From assembly GCA_030041215.1 (NCBI GenBank), contig JASHOH010000074.1:1-39159 (forward strand): a stretch of 39,159 nt of DNA. Direction: 5' to 3'. Source of the DNA: Candidatus Sulfotelmatobacter sp. GTDB taxonomy: Bacteria; Acidobacteriota; Terriglobia; Terriglobales; Acidobacteriaceae. Shown here one piece after another: positions 22,972-31,732 of the stretch. Numbering within the stretch: position 1 is the first letter of the stretch; every line of letters starts with the position of its first letter. The notes under the pieces are model-generated. The model worked only from the letters and a program-made list of their open reading frames with translations. It had not been told where the DNA came from and made no database searches. Position numbers and translations under genes: made by a program.

Positions 22972-23448
22972 TGACGCCCTTCCGGCAAGCACGAGAGGCC
23001 TGGAAAATAGCCCCACCTCAGTGGCGGGAAAGCGCCACAAAATTCAAGCCCGCCCAACCGTGGAAGAGCGGCCCTTTAGGAGCGCGTCATCGCGTTCCTG
23101 TTGTCTGTCATGCCGAGCGGAGCGGAAACTTCGCGAATCGAAGGTTCGGCGGAGTCGAGGTGATCTCGCAGTACCCCTCCCCCCTAAGTCGTAAAATCCT
23201 TGGAGTCAGGATATTAGCGAAAAAATCTTTCTAAATACCTGCGGCTAAAGGACTTAAATCTCAAAATCTTGAAATCTAAGGAGTTACAATTCCGCGCGGT
23301 TTAGTTAATGCAGCCGGTTATTGGTTGGCTTTTAGTTTTACTATCTGGTTACCCCCTCCCCCACGGTGCCTTCGTTTAGTTTCATCGAGTTATGAGAAAT
23401 TTTTTTTGCAAATATTAAAGCCATAACGAGTTATAGGTAAATATCAGT

Positions 23449-23510
23449 AGACAAAGCAGATCAGCCCGGTTCTGGAAAACCGGGCTGAGGCAAAGTCTGC
23501 TTAGTTGTCT
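23449..23510. ncRNA. Candidate structured RNA: long nested hairpin with two 3'-side bulges
   Basis: A continuous 23-base 5' arm (23449-23471) pairs with three blocks of the 3' side: TCAGCCCGGTT with AACCGGGCTGA (23478-23488, 6-base loop), AGCAGA with TCTGCT (23496-23501) and AGACAA with TTGTCT (23505-23510). The bulges are GGCAAAG (7 bases) and TAG (3 bases). AGTAG/CTACT could extend the stem. It lies in an AT-rich gap far from both convergent genes. No known riboswitch or ncRNA family recognised; a bidirectional terminator or mobile palindrome is the alternative. Strand of expression unknown. Confidence 0.5.
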
Positions 23511-23644
23511 AAAAACATCAACTACTCATCTTATATTTTCAATTAGCTATGTCAAGGACATAATGTGAGGAAGGCTGTGGAAATTTCTATGGGCGGGGTG
23601 GTTGACTTGTGTGTCGAGTCGCAGCTCTGAATCAAAGTCAAATT

Positions 23645-23686
23645 CCCCACCCTGTCGCAAAGAAGCGCGACAAGGGGGGCAACCCT
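23645..23686. repeat. REP-like palindrome
   Basis: CCCCACCCTGTCGC ... GCGACAAGGGGGGCAACCCTG. It has the same order of elements as the RAYT-flanking REP (CCCCAC, stem, short A-rich loop, stem, GGGGC-ACCCTG) but a different stem sequence that still pairs. Confidence 0.7.
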
Positions 23687-23745
23687 GTTTCATAAATCGG
23701 GAAGGGGGCCAGCCCCCCTCATTCCTCCTGCTCCGTTCCTAATAG

Positions 23746-24264
23746 TTAGGGTGCATAACGTGTGAACACAAGGTCGGTCGCTTTGGCCTTCTCGTGGCAG
23801 GGAAAGCAAGGTGCCATGAAAGCCGCATCGGCAGGTTTGCCATCTTGGAAGTGACCGAATCCCCAGCCGCCGGTTGCCGCATACTTTGTTGAGTCCTTGA
23901 CCATGAACTGAATGTTTGTGGGAGCGCCGGGAACGAAAGATTGCACTTTGCCAAAGACCTTGTTGTTTTCATCGGACGGAACGTTGCGATAATGCAAAGC
24001 GGCGATGATTGAGCCGTCGGGGTACGGAAGCTTCCCTTCGCGAAAAGCTTTGATCGCAATATCGTTGCCCAAAACGGCTCCCAAACTATTGAGGTTGCCG
24101 GCTTCATGGGCCGAGGAAACCCACTGCCAGTCACGGTACCCTTTGGGAATTTCCGTAACGAACGGGGCGAGCGCTGCGTCCGCGTGTCCCGGTGCTGGAA
24201 TGCTGAAAGCGACAAGACTAGCGACTGCTGCAATTGCGGCGGCCAGGAACGTGAAGTGTTTCAT
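23746..24264 (-). CDS. Cytochrome P460 domain protein, exported
   Basis: 172 residues. A signal peptide (MKHFTFLAAAIAAVASLVAF, cleavage near GHADA) precedes a P460 domain (FVTEIPKGYRDWQWVSSAHE, GSIIAALHYRN, GFGHFQDGKPAD). The c-type haem motif CFPCH is at residues 153-157, followed by AKATDLVFTRY. P460 proteins carry a crosslinked c-haem and oxidise hydroxylamine or detoxify NO-type compounds in the periplasm; many relatives are uncharacterised. It may be co-transcribed with nothing else: the oxidoreductase upstream on the same strand ends 50 bases before it. Confidence 0.92.
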   Translation of the reverse strand: MKHFTFLAAAIAAVASLVAFSIPAPGHADAALAPFVTEIPKGYRDWQWVSSAHEAGNLNSLGAVLGNDIAIKAFREGKLPYPDGSIIAALHYRNVPSDENNKVFGKVQSFVPGAPTNIQFMVKDSTKYAATGGWGFGHFQDGKPADAAFMAPCFPCHEKAKATDLVFTRYAP

Positions 24265-24314
24265 AGGGTCCTCTTTTCAATATGTTCTGAAAGCTGAAAA
24301 TTCACAAAATACTC

Positions 24315-25220
24315 TCAAGCCACTAGCAAGATCTTCCCCACGCCACCCTTCTCTGCCTCTGCCTGGGCCTCGGCTGCTTCACTGAGTGGCAGTTTCTGGC
24401 CAATCGGAATTACTAGCTTGCCATCTCGCACCGCTTCGGCCATGAACTCAAGCGTTTTCCTGTCGAATTTCGAAAATACGTGCACCACCTTTACAGATGG
24501 GTAACTCGCGGCGTTCTGAGGGACCGCGACAACCGATGCATACACTCCTCCCGGCTTGACCTTGGCGATCAGCTTTTCGGCGGTTTTTCCGCCGACCGTA
24601 TCCGCCACCGCATCGAGCAGCGGAAGACTCGCAATCGCGGTGTCGTCATCGGTTGCGACAACCTGGTCCGCTCCGACGGTCTTCGCCTCATCTGTCTGCC
24701 TCTTCAGGACCCCCGCGATCACCGTCGCCCCGCGTTGTTTGGCAGTGAATACCGCCGAACGACCGACATTTCCGGCAGCTCCTACGACGAGAACTGTCTG
24801 GCCCGCTTTGATCCCGGTAGCGGACATGAGTTGGTTGCCAGTTATCGTCACGAGTGGCAGGGCCGCCGCCTGGATCAAATCGAGCCCCTTGGGAACTTTC
24901 GCCAGAACCGCGGCTTTCACCACGCAAAGTTCGGCGTAAGTATTGTCCGCCATAGCGAACACATGGTCGCCGACGGAAAAACCTTCTACTCCCGGCCCAA
25001 TCTTGAGCACTGTGCCCGCCATGTCGACTCCTATAAGGCCCGGGAACTTCATGGGGTAAAAATCTTTCGTTAATCCAGCACGCCGCTTGTAGTCGATCGG
25101 ATTCACGCTCGACGCGGCGACCCGCACCAGCACTTCGCCAGGACCCGGGACCGGGTCAGGGTATTCCTCGAACTTGAGCACTTCAGGACCGCCATATTGG
25201 TGGACAACAATCGCTTTCAT
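24315..25220 (-). CDS. Zinc-independent MDR quinone oxidoreductase (NADPH-dependent)
   Basis: 301 residues. A GroES-like N-terminal domain (MKAIVVHQYGGPEVLKFEEY ... NPIDYKRRAG) and a Rossmann domain with VLVVGAAGNVGRSAVF (about residues 143-158). Zinc-ligand cysteines are absent, as in quinone or enone reductases. PGLIGVDMAGTV and GDHVFAM segments are standard. The expected ATG is at 25220 with AAGGAGATGAAAT upstream. Same strand as the P460 gene, so a shared transcript is possible (inference). Confidence 0.92.
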   Translation of the reverse strand: MKAIVVHQYGGPEVLKFEEYPDPVPGPGEVLVRVAASSVNPIDYKRRAGLTKDFYPMKFPGLIGVDMAGTVLKIGPGVEGFSVGDHVFAMADNTYAELCVVKAAVLAKVPKGLDLIQAAALPLVTITGNQLMSATGIKAGQTVLVVGAAGNVGRSAVFTAKQRGATVIAGVLKRQTDEAKTVGADQVVATDDDTAIASLPLLDAVADTVGGKTAEKLIAKVKPGGVYASVVAVPQNAASYPSVKVVHVFSKFDRKTLEFMAEAVRDGKLVIPIGQKLPLSEAAEAQAEAEKGGVGKILLVA

Positions 25221-25356
25221 ATTTCATCTCCTTTGTGCCGTGAGCAAGCCGTCATTAACAAAACTTGCATGCCCGAAGCTAAAAAATTGGTCGACAACTC
25301 GATGCAACGTCGAAATCGAAACTGGAAGCCGCCGGGATAGACATGGCGAAAATGGT

Positions 25357-25896
25357 TTAGTGAGAAACGATGCAACCGTTCTGGCGATCGACCCGGCCCG
25401 CCTTTGCTAAAGTTCGGTATTTGGCCCACTTCAGCACGTCCCAAATCTCGGACTGCAAGTAAAAGCCTGACGAGATGGAAGGTGCGATGACTCCTTCGCT
25501 AACGGCATCGTGAATCAGTTCGTACACCGCTTCGTAGCCCGGGATATGCACTCGTTTGGCGAGTTCAATCAGTTCCTGCATTGGGAGTTCACGTCCAGCA
25601 ATCATCGAAAGCAGTAACATGAGGCCATCGGGGCCCGCGAACCGGTCAAGAGCTAATCCCTCCACGATGCCGCGGTTCTTTCTGAATTCGTTTCGTGGAT
25701 TGTACTGGCATCCGAATAGCTCTTGCCGTCTTGGGCCGGTGTTGGGTCGGTGCACTAACCGCAACCCGCCTACTTTCGGTTTCCCTTTAGTGTCCTCCGC
25801 CGCAAGCCATTCGACCCAGCCTTCCTGCAGATCGGACACAAGTTCGCCGCAACTATCACAGCGCCAACCGGATCAAATGGATTTATCCCGGGGCAT
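25357..25896 (-). pseudogene. Zinc-ribbon-like gene interrupted by an in-frame TGA
   Basis: From the ATG at 25896 the frame reads MPRDKSI, then TGA (25875-25873), then SGWRCDSCGELVSDLQEGWV and continues open for about 170 codons to 25357. Between that TGA and the C-x2-C motif there is no usable start, so the Cys pair and the conserved-looking GWVEWL block belong to a protein that began before the stop. A single change from CGA or TGG to TGA would explain it. If an internal GTG at 25839 is used, the product is 160 residues without the Cys pair. The C-terminal half (GLMLLLSMIAGRELPMQELI ...) looks like a normal helical domain. No family recognised. Confidence 0.5.
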
Positions 25897-25942
25897 ACCT
25901 CTCACAAACTTTCTGCCGGCCGATTCTGTGACCCGTGGGTTC

Positions 25943-26278
25943 TTAGCTCTGTGCTCGGCGTTCGCGCGTCACGGCACCTTTGGCGGCAGCCTCTTTTCGA
26001 TTCTTTTGAGGATGAACGCCAAGGTCGTGCCATGACGTTTCCGCGAGGTTGACGCCGTAGTAGTTTGCGGCTTTTTCGATGTTGGCGAATGCCAAAGCAC
26101 GGTCGGCATCGGAAACGTCGATGACTTGATCGAAGCGCGCGACCGCGTTACGCACATGCTGTGCGTCGGTCAGTGGTTCTTTTCGCTGCTTTGGAAACGC
26201 GTAGACGCTGTCGGGCAAGTCGCTCTGCATGGTCAAATGTCCATGTTTCTCATGAGGTTCCCAGGTTGCTTCCGGCAT
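25943..26278 (-). CDS. DUF6582-like small protein
   Basis: 111 residues. The core SDLPDSVYAFPKQRKEPLTD with AQHVRNAVARFDQVIDVSDADR, then ANIEKAANYYGVNL, matches a widespread small domain found in phage and bacterial proteins (DUF6582 by memory). The function is unknown; members often occur near mobile or stress genes. The frame is open 84 codons further upstream, but the conserved domain starts at the ATG at 26278. The interrupted zinc-ribbon-like gene follows 46 bases downstream on the same strand. Confidence 0.72.
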   Translation of the reverse strand: MPEATWEPHEKHGHLTMQSDLPDSVYAFPKQRKEPLTDAQHVRNAVARFDQVIDVSDADRALAFANIEKAANYYGVNLAETSWHDLGVHPQKNRKEAAAKGAVTRERRAQS

Positions 26279-26575
26279 AGCTTTGCCATCCTTTGTTTGA
26301 GTCTGCGATAGAAGGATTAGACCCGAGGCGCTCTGACGAATCAATTGGACGATGGTATTGGCGACACCTTGGTATTGGGATTTGCGCAATAGAGTACGCC
26401 CCACTTTTTGTCCGAATGTCGAATCCAATACTTCGAACATGATCAATACCTTCGTCCAATAGACTCCTCGCCGCGCTTCTGGCCTAATGGACGTGCCGCT
26501 GATAAAAGCGATTGTGAGCACCGCAACCACGGCACTTCACATTCGGCGGACACTGTATCGAAATTGGAGTCATCC

Positions 26576-27046
26576 ATGAACGCCGTGCAAGTTGAACCGA
26601 AGAGCTCCGTACAAGTCGAACAGAAGGGTTATGAGATGCCCCCGCGGCAGGGGATCAGCATCGCGCAGTTTCTCACCGTTGCCGACATCGAGCGATCGGC
26701 TCGCTGGTATGAAAAGGTCTTCGGCGCTCGCATTCTGAGCCTGGGTGACGGCAACGCGCCTGGGTACCTTCAGCTGGCGAATATCTGGATGATTCTGAAC
26801 ATTGGGGGCGGGCCGACCCCGGATAAGCCGACGGTAACGCTCAGCGTCCCGGACCCGAATCACATCAACAGCTTTATGAATATCCGCGTTGCGGATATTT
26901 ATGCGTGTTACGAATTATGGAAAAGCCGAGGAGCGGAGTTCATCACCGAGCCGATCCCCAAATACGGCGAGATTCGCTGCTATATCCGCGATCCTGATGG
27001 TTACATTATTGAGGTCGGGCAGAGCACTACCGTCACGTACGGTTAA
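26576..27046 (+). CDS. VOC family (glyoxalase/bleomycin-resistance fold) protein
   Basis: 156 residues. One vicinal-oxygen-chelate domain: QFLTVADIERSARWYEKVFG near residue 30, then YLQLANIWMILNIGGG, and the C-terminal RGAEFITEPIPKYGEIRCYI with RDPDGYIIEVGQ. Metal-dependent lyase, isomerase or dioxygenase, or a binding protein; substrate unknown. The ATG at 26576 has GGAG 8 bases upstream. The 297-base gap to the divergent gene at 26278 shows no gene; it probably holds both promoters. Confidence 0.88.
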   Translation: MNAVQVEPKSSVQVEQKGYEMPPRQGISIAQFLTVADIERSARWYEKVFGARILSLGDGNAPGYLQLANIWMILNIGGGPTPDKPTVTLSVPDPNHINSFMNIRVADIYACYELWKSRGAEFITEPIPKYGEIRCYIRDPDGYIIEVGQSTTVTYG

Positions 27047-27064
27047 CGCTCGGCCGGAACAACT

Positions 27065-30000
27065 TTACTCTTCCTCCTCGTGCGCCTCGACCTGCTCCGC
27101 GTCGGTGGCTTGGCTTGGCGGCGGCACGACTACCGTCGAGAGGTTGCTGTCGGAGGTTAGTTTGCGGAAGTCGGCAAGGTCGTGCTTCTGAAGGTCGTCC
27201 CATTTGGCCAGCATTTCGGCGCTTTGCCGCTTCAGTTTTTCGTATTGAAGCTGCTCGGCCTCGGTTGGGGCGGAGTCGGCGCTGCCCACGTCCATGGCAA
27301 GAAACGCAAGCTTGGCGTCGATCTGCGGAGGATAGGCCAGCGAATCTTCATTGGCGCTGATGGTCAGGTTGATGAACTGATCGCGCACGGCCACCAATTT
27401 CTTCTCGAGCTCATCGGCGGCGTTCGCGATCGGTTTGGTGCTGGCGTTTTCAGGCAGGCGATGCTTGAGTCCGGCGACCTGCGCGCGGACGTCCTGAATC
27501 TGGTTGACCGCGTCGTAGACATTATTCAACTGCTCGTGAATGCCGACGAGCATGTTGAACTGGGCTTCGAGGTCGGCCTGGCTGACTTTGACGCGCGGAT
27601 CGAGCTTCACTTCAAAGGGCGCAGTCTGCGTTTGCGTGCCGACGGTCAGCCGTAGCTGATATTTTCCCGGCACCGCTACAGGGCCGCGCGAGCCGCTGTT
27701 GTACTCCCACAGGTAGTAGCCGGGAACGCGGTGCGCTTCTTCATAGCGCAAATCCCAAACAAAACGATTCAGGCCGGCTTCGGGCTTGATTTCTTTTTCC
27801 GGCTTCTTGTCGTCGGGAAGGCGCGGCTCGTCGAGCGGCTCGGTTTCGGCGCTGGAATATTTGCGAACGACTTTGCCGGAAGCGTCGAGGATTTCGATCT
27901 TCGTTTCCGTGCCGTTTTTCGGCGCGTCTTTCAGGTAGTAATAAATGACTGCGCCGTTGGGCGGATTCTGGCCGGTGCGCTTCGAAGCGCGCTCCTGCCA
28001 CCAGCCAACTACGCCAGCCTGAATGCGGTATCCGGATTCGGGCGTGTAAAGATGAACGTCCTGCTTGGCGACTTCGTCGCTGAACTGACGGAGCGGACTG
28101 ACGTCGTCGAGAATCCAGAATGAGCGGCCATGCGTGGCGACGACGAGATCGTTGTTCTTGACGACGAGATCGTGGATGGGCGTGGGCGGCAGATTCAGCT
28201 TGAGCGGACGCCAATCGGCACCGTCGTTGAATGAGACGTAAACGCCGGCTTCGGTTCCCGCATAAAGCAGGCCGCGCTTCTTGGGGTCTTCGCGGACGGC
28301 GCGCACGAAGCTGCCTTCGGGAATGCCGTTGACCCGCATCGTCCAGGTCTGGCCGTAATCGCTGGTCTTGTAGATGTAAGGCTTGAGGTCGTCGAATTGG
28401 TGGCGATCGACTGCGATGTAGGCAGTGCCGGCATCGAAGGGAGAAGCTTCGACGAGGCTGACGCGGCTCCATTCAGGCATATCTTTGGGCGTGACGTTCG
28501 ACCAGTTCTTGCCTTCATCGCGCGTGAGCTGAATCAGGCCATCGTCGGTGCCGACCCAAATCAATCCCTTTGTGATGGGCGATTCGGCGACGGCGAAGAT
28601 GGTGTCGTAAAACTCAGTGCCGGTGTCGTCGAGCGTGATGTCGCCGCCAGAGGGTTGCTGCTTGCTCTTGTCGTTGCGGGTGAGGTCAGGACTGATCGCC
28701 TGCCAGTGCACGCCGCCGTCGGTAGTTTTGAAGAGGCGCTCGCCCGCGTGATAGAGCGTGTTGGGATCGTGCGGCGAGATCAGAACGGGAGCGGTCCACT
28801 GGAAGCGGTGCTCCATGGCGAATGCGCCATGCGCGTCCGAGAGCTCGGGCTGTTCGGTGATCGATTTGACTTGGCCTATGCGGCGGTCGTAGCGCGTGAT
28901 GTTGCCCTGATAGTCGGCCGCGTAAACGATGTTGGGATCGGGCGGGTAGGGCGCGATGTAGCCGGCTTCGCCTCCACCGACTTCGTACCAGTCGCGGATG
29001 TCGATGGAGCCTTCGTCGCTGCGGCTGACGATGCCGACCGAGCCGCTATCCTGCTGCGAGCCGTAGACGCGGTAGGGAGTCTCGTTGTCGGTGATCACGT
29101 GATAGAACTGCGCAGTCGGCTGATTATCTTCGCGCGTCCAGGTCTTGCCGCCGTCGAGCGTGACAGTGACGCCGCCGTCGTTGGCGGCGATCATGCGGCG
29201 CGTGTCTTTGGGATCGATCCACAGGCCGTGATTGTCACCGTGCGGGACGTGGACTTTGTTGAAGAGGTGTCCGCCGTCAGTGGACTTGAAGACCTCGACG
29301 TCCATGACGTAGACAACGTTCTCATCTTTGGGATCGGCGAAGATGTGCATGTAATACCACGGGCGCTGCCAGAGGCTGTGGCTGGGATTGATGAACTCCC
29401 AGTTCTCGCCGCCGTCGTCGGAGCGGTAGAGGCCGCCGTTGGGATTGCGGGCTTCGATGAGAGCGTAGACGCGGTCGGAGTTTGCGCCGACGGCGATGCC
29501 GATGCGGCCGTACGGGCCTTTGGGCAAGCCATGCTCTTCGAGGCGCTTCCAGGTTGTGCCCCCGTCAGCGGAGCGATACAGGCCGGAGCCCGGGCCACCA
29601 TCGTTGAGGCTCCAGGAAGTGCGGCGCGCCTGCCACAGCGCAGCGAACAGAACGTTGGGATTGTGCGGGTCGAAGGCGACATCGATGCCACCGGTGTTTT
29701 CGTCTTTGTAGAGAACTTTCTCCCAGGTTTTGCCGCCGTCGGTGGTGCGGAAAACGCCTCGCTCGGTATTTGGGCCGTAGGGATGGCCGAGGGCGGCGAC
29801 GAAAACGATGTCGGGATTATTCGGATTGATGATGACTTTGCCGATGGCGCGGGTGTCGCGCAGGCCGATGTTCTTCCAAGTCTTGCCGGCATCCATCGAT
29901 TTGTAAACACCGTCACCTTGAGAAATGTTACCCCGGATGCAGGCTTCGCCGGTGCCGACATAAAGAATGTTGCGGTCGGAGGCGGCGACGGCGAGGCTGC

Positions 30001-30406
30001 CGATGGAGCCGGTGCCTTCTTTATCGAAAACCGGAGACCAGGTCAGGGCGCCGTCGTTAGACTTCCAGACTCCGCCGCCGGTGGCGCCGAAATAATAGGT
30101 GGTGGGGTCGCCGGGAATACCGGCGGCGGTGAGGGAGCGTCCGCCGCGAAACGGGCCGATGAGGCGGTACTTCATGCCTTTGAAGAGTTTGTCTTCGGGC
30201 TTCGATTCGTCAGCGGGCTTCTGCTCGCTGGCGGCTTTATTTTCCGCCTGCGACGCCTGCGTTGGTTTCGCGGCTTTGGATTGGCGCTCGGGCTTGGTTT
30301 GGGCGAGCGCGCACACGCAGAGGAGTATTGCGAGCGCTATGTATGAAAACCAGTGAAACGATTCAGCTGTTCCAGACGAAGTTCGGCAAAGCATTGTGCG
30401 ACGCAT
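27065..30406 (-). CDS. Very large secreted BNR/sortilin-VPS10-like repeat protein
   Basis: 1,113 residues with an N-terminal signal segment (SYIALAILLCVCALAQ near residues 26-41) and an Ala/Lys/Gln linker. Many Asp-box repeats follow, of the type S.DGG.TW (KSNDGALTW, KSMDAGKTW, RTTDGGKTW, RSADGGTTW, RSDDGGENW, KTTDGGVHW, KTSDYGQTW, VSFNDGADW), arranged like the ten-bladed propellers of VPS10/xyloglucanase proteins. The C-terminal quarter is a beta domain (EYNSGSRGPVAVPGKYQLRL) and a coiled-coil-like tail. Usually annotated as glycosyl hydrolase or exo-sialidase, but catalytic residues are not evident. Such proteins are abundant in Acidobacteria; the role is unknown. A long + strand frame inside it is an antisense artefact. 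Confidence 0.9.
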   Translation of the reverse strand: MRRTMLCRTSSGTAESFHWFSYIALAILLCVCALAQTKPERQSKAAKPTQASQAENKAASEQKPADESKPEDKLFKGMKYRLIGPFRGGRSLTAAGIPGDPTTYYFGATGGGVWKSNDGALTWSPVFDKEGTGSIGSLAVAASDRNILYVGTGEACIRGNISQGDGVYKSMDAGKTWKNIGLRDTRAIGKVIINPNNPDIVFVAALGHPYGPNTERGVFRTTDGGKTWEKVLYKDENTGGIDVAFDPHNPNVLFAALWQARRTSWSLNDGGPGSGLYRSADGGTTWKRLEEHGLPKGPYGRIGIAVGANSDRVYALIEARNPNGGLYRSDDGGENWEFINPSHSLWQRPWYYMHIFADPKDENVVYVMDVEVFKSTDGGHLFNKVHVPHGDNHGLWIDPKDTRRMIAANDGGVTVTLDGGKTWTREDNQPTAQFYHVITDNETPYRVYGSQQDSGSVGIVSRSDEGSIDIRDWYEVGGGEAGYIAPYPPDPNIVYAADYQGNITRYDRRIGQVKSITEQPELSDAHGAFAMEHRFQWTAPVLISPHDPNTLYHAGERLFKTTDGGVHWQAISPDLTRNDKSKQQPSGGDITLDDTGTEFYDTIFAVAESPITKGLIWVGTDDGLIQLTRDEGKNWSNVTPKDMPEWSRVSLVEASPFDAGTAYIAVDRHQFDDLKPYIYKTSDYGQTWTMRVNGIPEGSFVRAVREDPKKRGLLYAGTEAGVYVSFNDGADWRPLKLNLPPTPIHDLVVKNNDLVVATHGRSFWILDDVSPLRQFSDEVAKQDVHLYTPESGYRIQAGVVGWWQERASKRTGQNPPNGAVIYYYLKDAPKNGTETKIEILDASGKVVRKYSSAETEPLDEPRLPDDKKPEKEIKPEAGLNRFVWDLRYEEAHRVPGYYLWEYNSGSRGPVAVPGKYQLRLTVGTQTQTAPFEVKLDPRVKVSQADLEAQFNMLVGIHEQLNNVYDAVNQIQDVRAQVAGLKHRLPENASTKPIANAADELEKKLVAVRDQFINLTISANEDSLAYPPQIDAKLAFLAMDVGSADSAPTEAEQLQYEKLKRQSAEMLAKWDDLQKHDLADFRKLTSDSNLSTVVVPPPSQATDAEQVEAHEEEE

Positions 30407-30542
30407 GGTAGTGGGCTCCCGTTTGTAGAAAGTGGAAGAAAAGAAAAGTTGAACGTTGTTATGTTAATGCGGAACGGGCGGAATGGAAAGCGGGAAGAGA
30501 TGGATTGGGTCGGTTCGAAATGCGCGCGAGTTTTCTACACGA

Positions 30543-30720
30543 CGTTATCCTGAGCGGAGCCGCTTTTCGGCCGGAGCGAAGAGCCTGCCCTGAGACGCAC
30601 GGCGGAGGGATCTCCCGCACATTGGTCCCGCTCTGTGAGATTCCTCGCCCCGCGGCTTCGCCGCCCCTGGCTGAAGCCAGGGGTCTACCTAAAGCGCGGG
30701 GCTTCGGAATGACGCCCCAT
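30543..30720. repeat. Composite dispersed repeat in the gap before the PPK2 gene
   Basis: Two members of the GTTATCCTGAGC / GTCATTCCGAAG family face each other: ATCCTGAGCGGAGCCGCTTTTCGGC on the left and an inverted copy ending GGGGCTTCGGAATGACG on the right, with a CCTGGCTGAAGCCAGG palindrome inside. It occupies half of the 30407-30754 gap; no gene seen there. Confidence 0.7.
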
Positions 30721-30754
30721 GTGGATCGCGGAGAGGCAAAGGACAATTGTGTTG

Positions 30755-31627
30755 TCAGTTCTCCAGTTCCTTGCGGGCGGCCTCTAGTTCTTTGCGTTTT
30801 GCTGCGTTGACTTTTGGGTAGGACAGGTTGAGTTCTTCCAGCGTTTCGACAACTGCGGCGGCAACGGCGAGATGTGTGAACCACTTGTTGTCGGCGGGGA
30901 TCACATACCAGGGAGCAAACTCTGTCGTCGTGGCCTGGATCATCTCTTCGTAGGCGTTCTGGTAATCGTCCCAGTATTGGCGTTCGCGAATGTCTGCGGC
31001 GGAAAACTTCCAATGCTTTTCCGGTTCGTCGAGGCGGGCAAGGAAGCGCGCTTTCTGTTCTTTCTTCGAAACGTGCAGAAAAAATTTACGGATTACGGTC
31101 CCATTGCGCGCCAGGTGGCGCTCCAAGCTGCAGAAGTCCTCGTAACGCTCCTTCCAGATAGTTTTTGTGATCAGCTCCGGCGGCAGCCTCTCGCAGTCGA
31201 GAATTCTCGAGTGCACGCGAACTATCAGCACTTCCTCATAATAAGATCGATTGAAGATGCCGATATGGCCGCGCTCCGGCAGATGAGTTGTTGCCCGCCA
31301 TAAGAAATCGTGCTGCAGTTCATCGTTCGACGGCTGTTTGAAGGGATGAACCTGGCAGCTTTGAGGATTAACACCTGACATGACATGGTTGATGGTGCCG
31401 TCCTTGCCTGCGGCATCCATTCCCTGAAGAATCAGCAGCAGCGACCAGCGATCCTGAGCGTAGAGCATCTCCGCTAACTCCCGGAGGCGAACAATGTCTC
31501 TTTGCAGTTGATGCTGTGCATCTCCTTGGGAGTGAAACGGGCCAGTGTCGGCAGGATCGTGTTCTTTGAGGCGGAAATGTTTGCCGTTAACGATGCGGTA
31601 GGATTTTTCGAGTTTGGAGGTTTTCAT
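30755..31627 (-). CDS. ppk2: Polyphosphate kinase 2 family protein (PPK2)
   Basis: 290 residues, one PPK2 domain. Transfers phosphate between polyphosphate and a nucleotide. Walker A is in LQGMDAAGKDGTINHV (about residues 67-82), the Walker B-like segment is GHIGIFNRSYYEEVLIVRV (120-138), and lid residues FFLHVSKKEQKARFLARLDE then KHWKF are present. The length and the EFAPWYVIPADNKWFTHLAV C-terminus resemble class III PPK2, which can phosphorylate both AMP and ADP; the class is inferred. No ppk1 or ppx adjacent. Confidence 0.93.
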   Translation of the reverse strand: MKTSKLEKSYRIVNGKHFRLKEHDPADTGPFHSQGDAQHQLQRDIVRLRELAEMLYAQDRWSLLLILQGMDAAGKDGTINHVMSGVNPQSCQVHPFKQPSNDELQHDFLWRATTHLPERGHIGIFNRSYYEEVLIVRVHSRILDCERLPPELITKTIWKERYEDFCSLERHLARNGTVIRKFFLHVSKKEQKARFLARLDEPEKHWKFSAADIRERQYWDDYQNAYEEMIQATTTEFAPWYVIPADNKWFTHLAVAAAVVETLEELNLSYPKVNAAKRKELEAARKELEN

Positions 31628-31732
31628 CAGTATGTTCGATGTAGAGGTTCGTCAAATGACGTAAATCTGAGGTTCAAAATCGTGCCGTCCGCCTAAAGCG
31701 GCACTCGGGTTTTACCACTTCTGCTCTCCCGC

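Larger units (their letters stand above)
22972..23745. other. Long intergenic region between convergent genes, repeat-rich
   Basis: 774 bases with no supported gene. From left to right: a GTGGCG/CGCCAC hairpin (23021-23038) in a CCCCACC context that looks like a worn REP; a GTCATGCCGAGCGGAGCGGA-type dispersed repeat (about 23108-23165); two TACCCC(C)TCCCCC strings (about 23173 and 23350); an AT-rich stretch; the nested hairpin 23449-23510; a small TATGTC-AAG-GACATA hairpin (about 23549-23563); a REP relative (23645-23686). Short open frames here are made of repeats. Confidence 0.7.

Noticed and set aside
22971-23234. 87-codon frame after the saccharopine dehydrogenase-like gene
   Set aside because: Its residues come from dispersed repeats of the CHAERSG type, a known source of false gene calls.
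23449-23510. Reading the nested hairpin as a known riboswitch (purine, preQ1, c-di-GMP, TPP, SAM)
   Set aside because: I could not place the conserved core bases of any of these, and no gene lies downstream in the proper orientation.
25873-25875. Selenocysteine at the TGA of the interrupted gene
   Set aside because: No selenoprotein context, the codon is 8 codons from the start, and no clear SECIS-like hairpin was seen just after it; a nonsense mutation is simpler.
28397-30346. 649-codon open frame on the + strand opposite the BNR protein
   Set aside because: It is exactly antisense to a strongly supported gene with many Asp-box motifs; long antisense frames are expected from the GC-rich codon bias. 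No start signal or domain seen.
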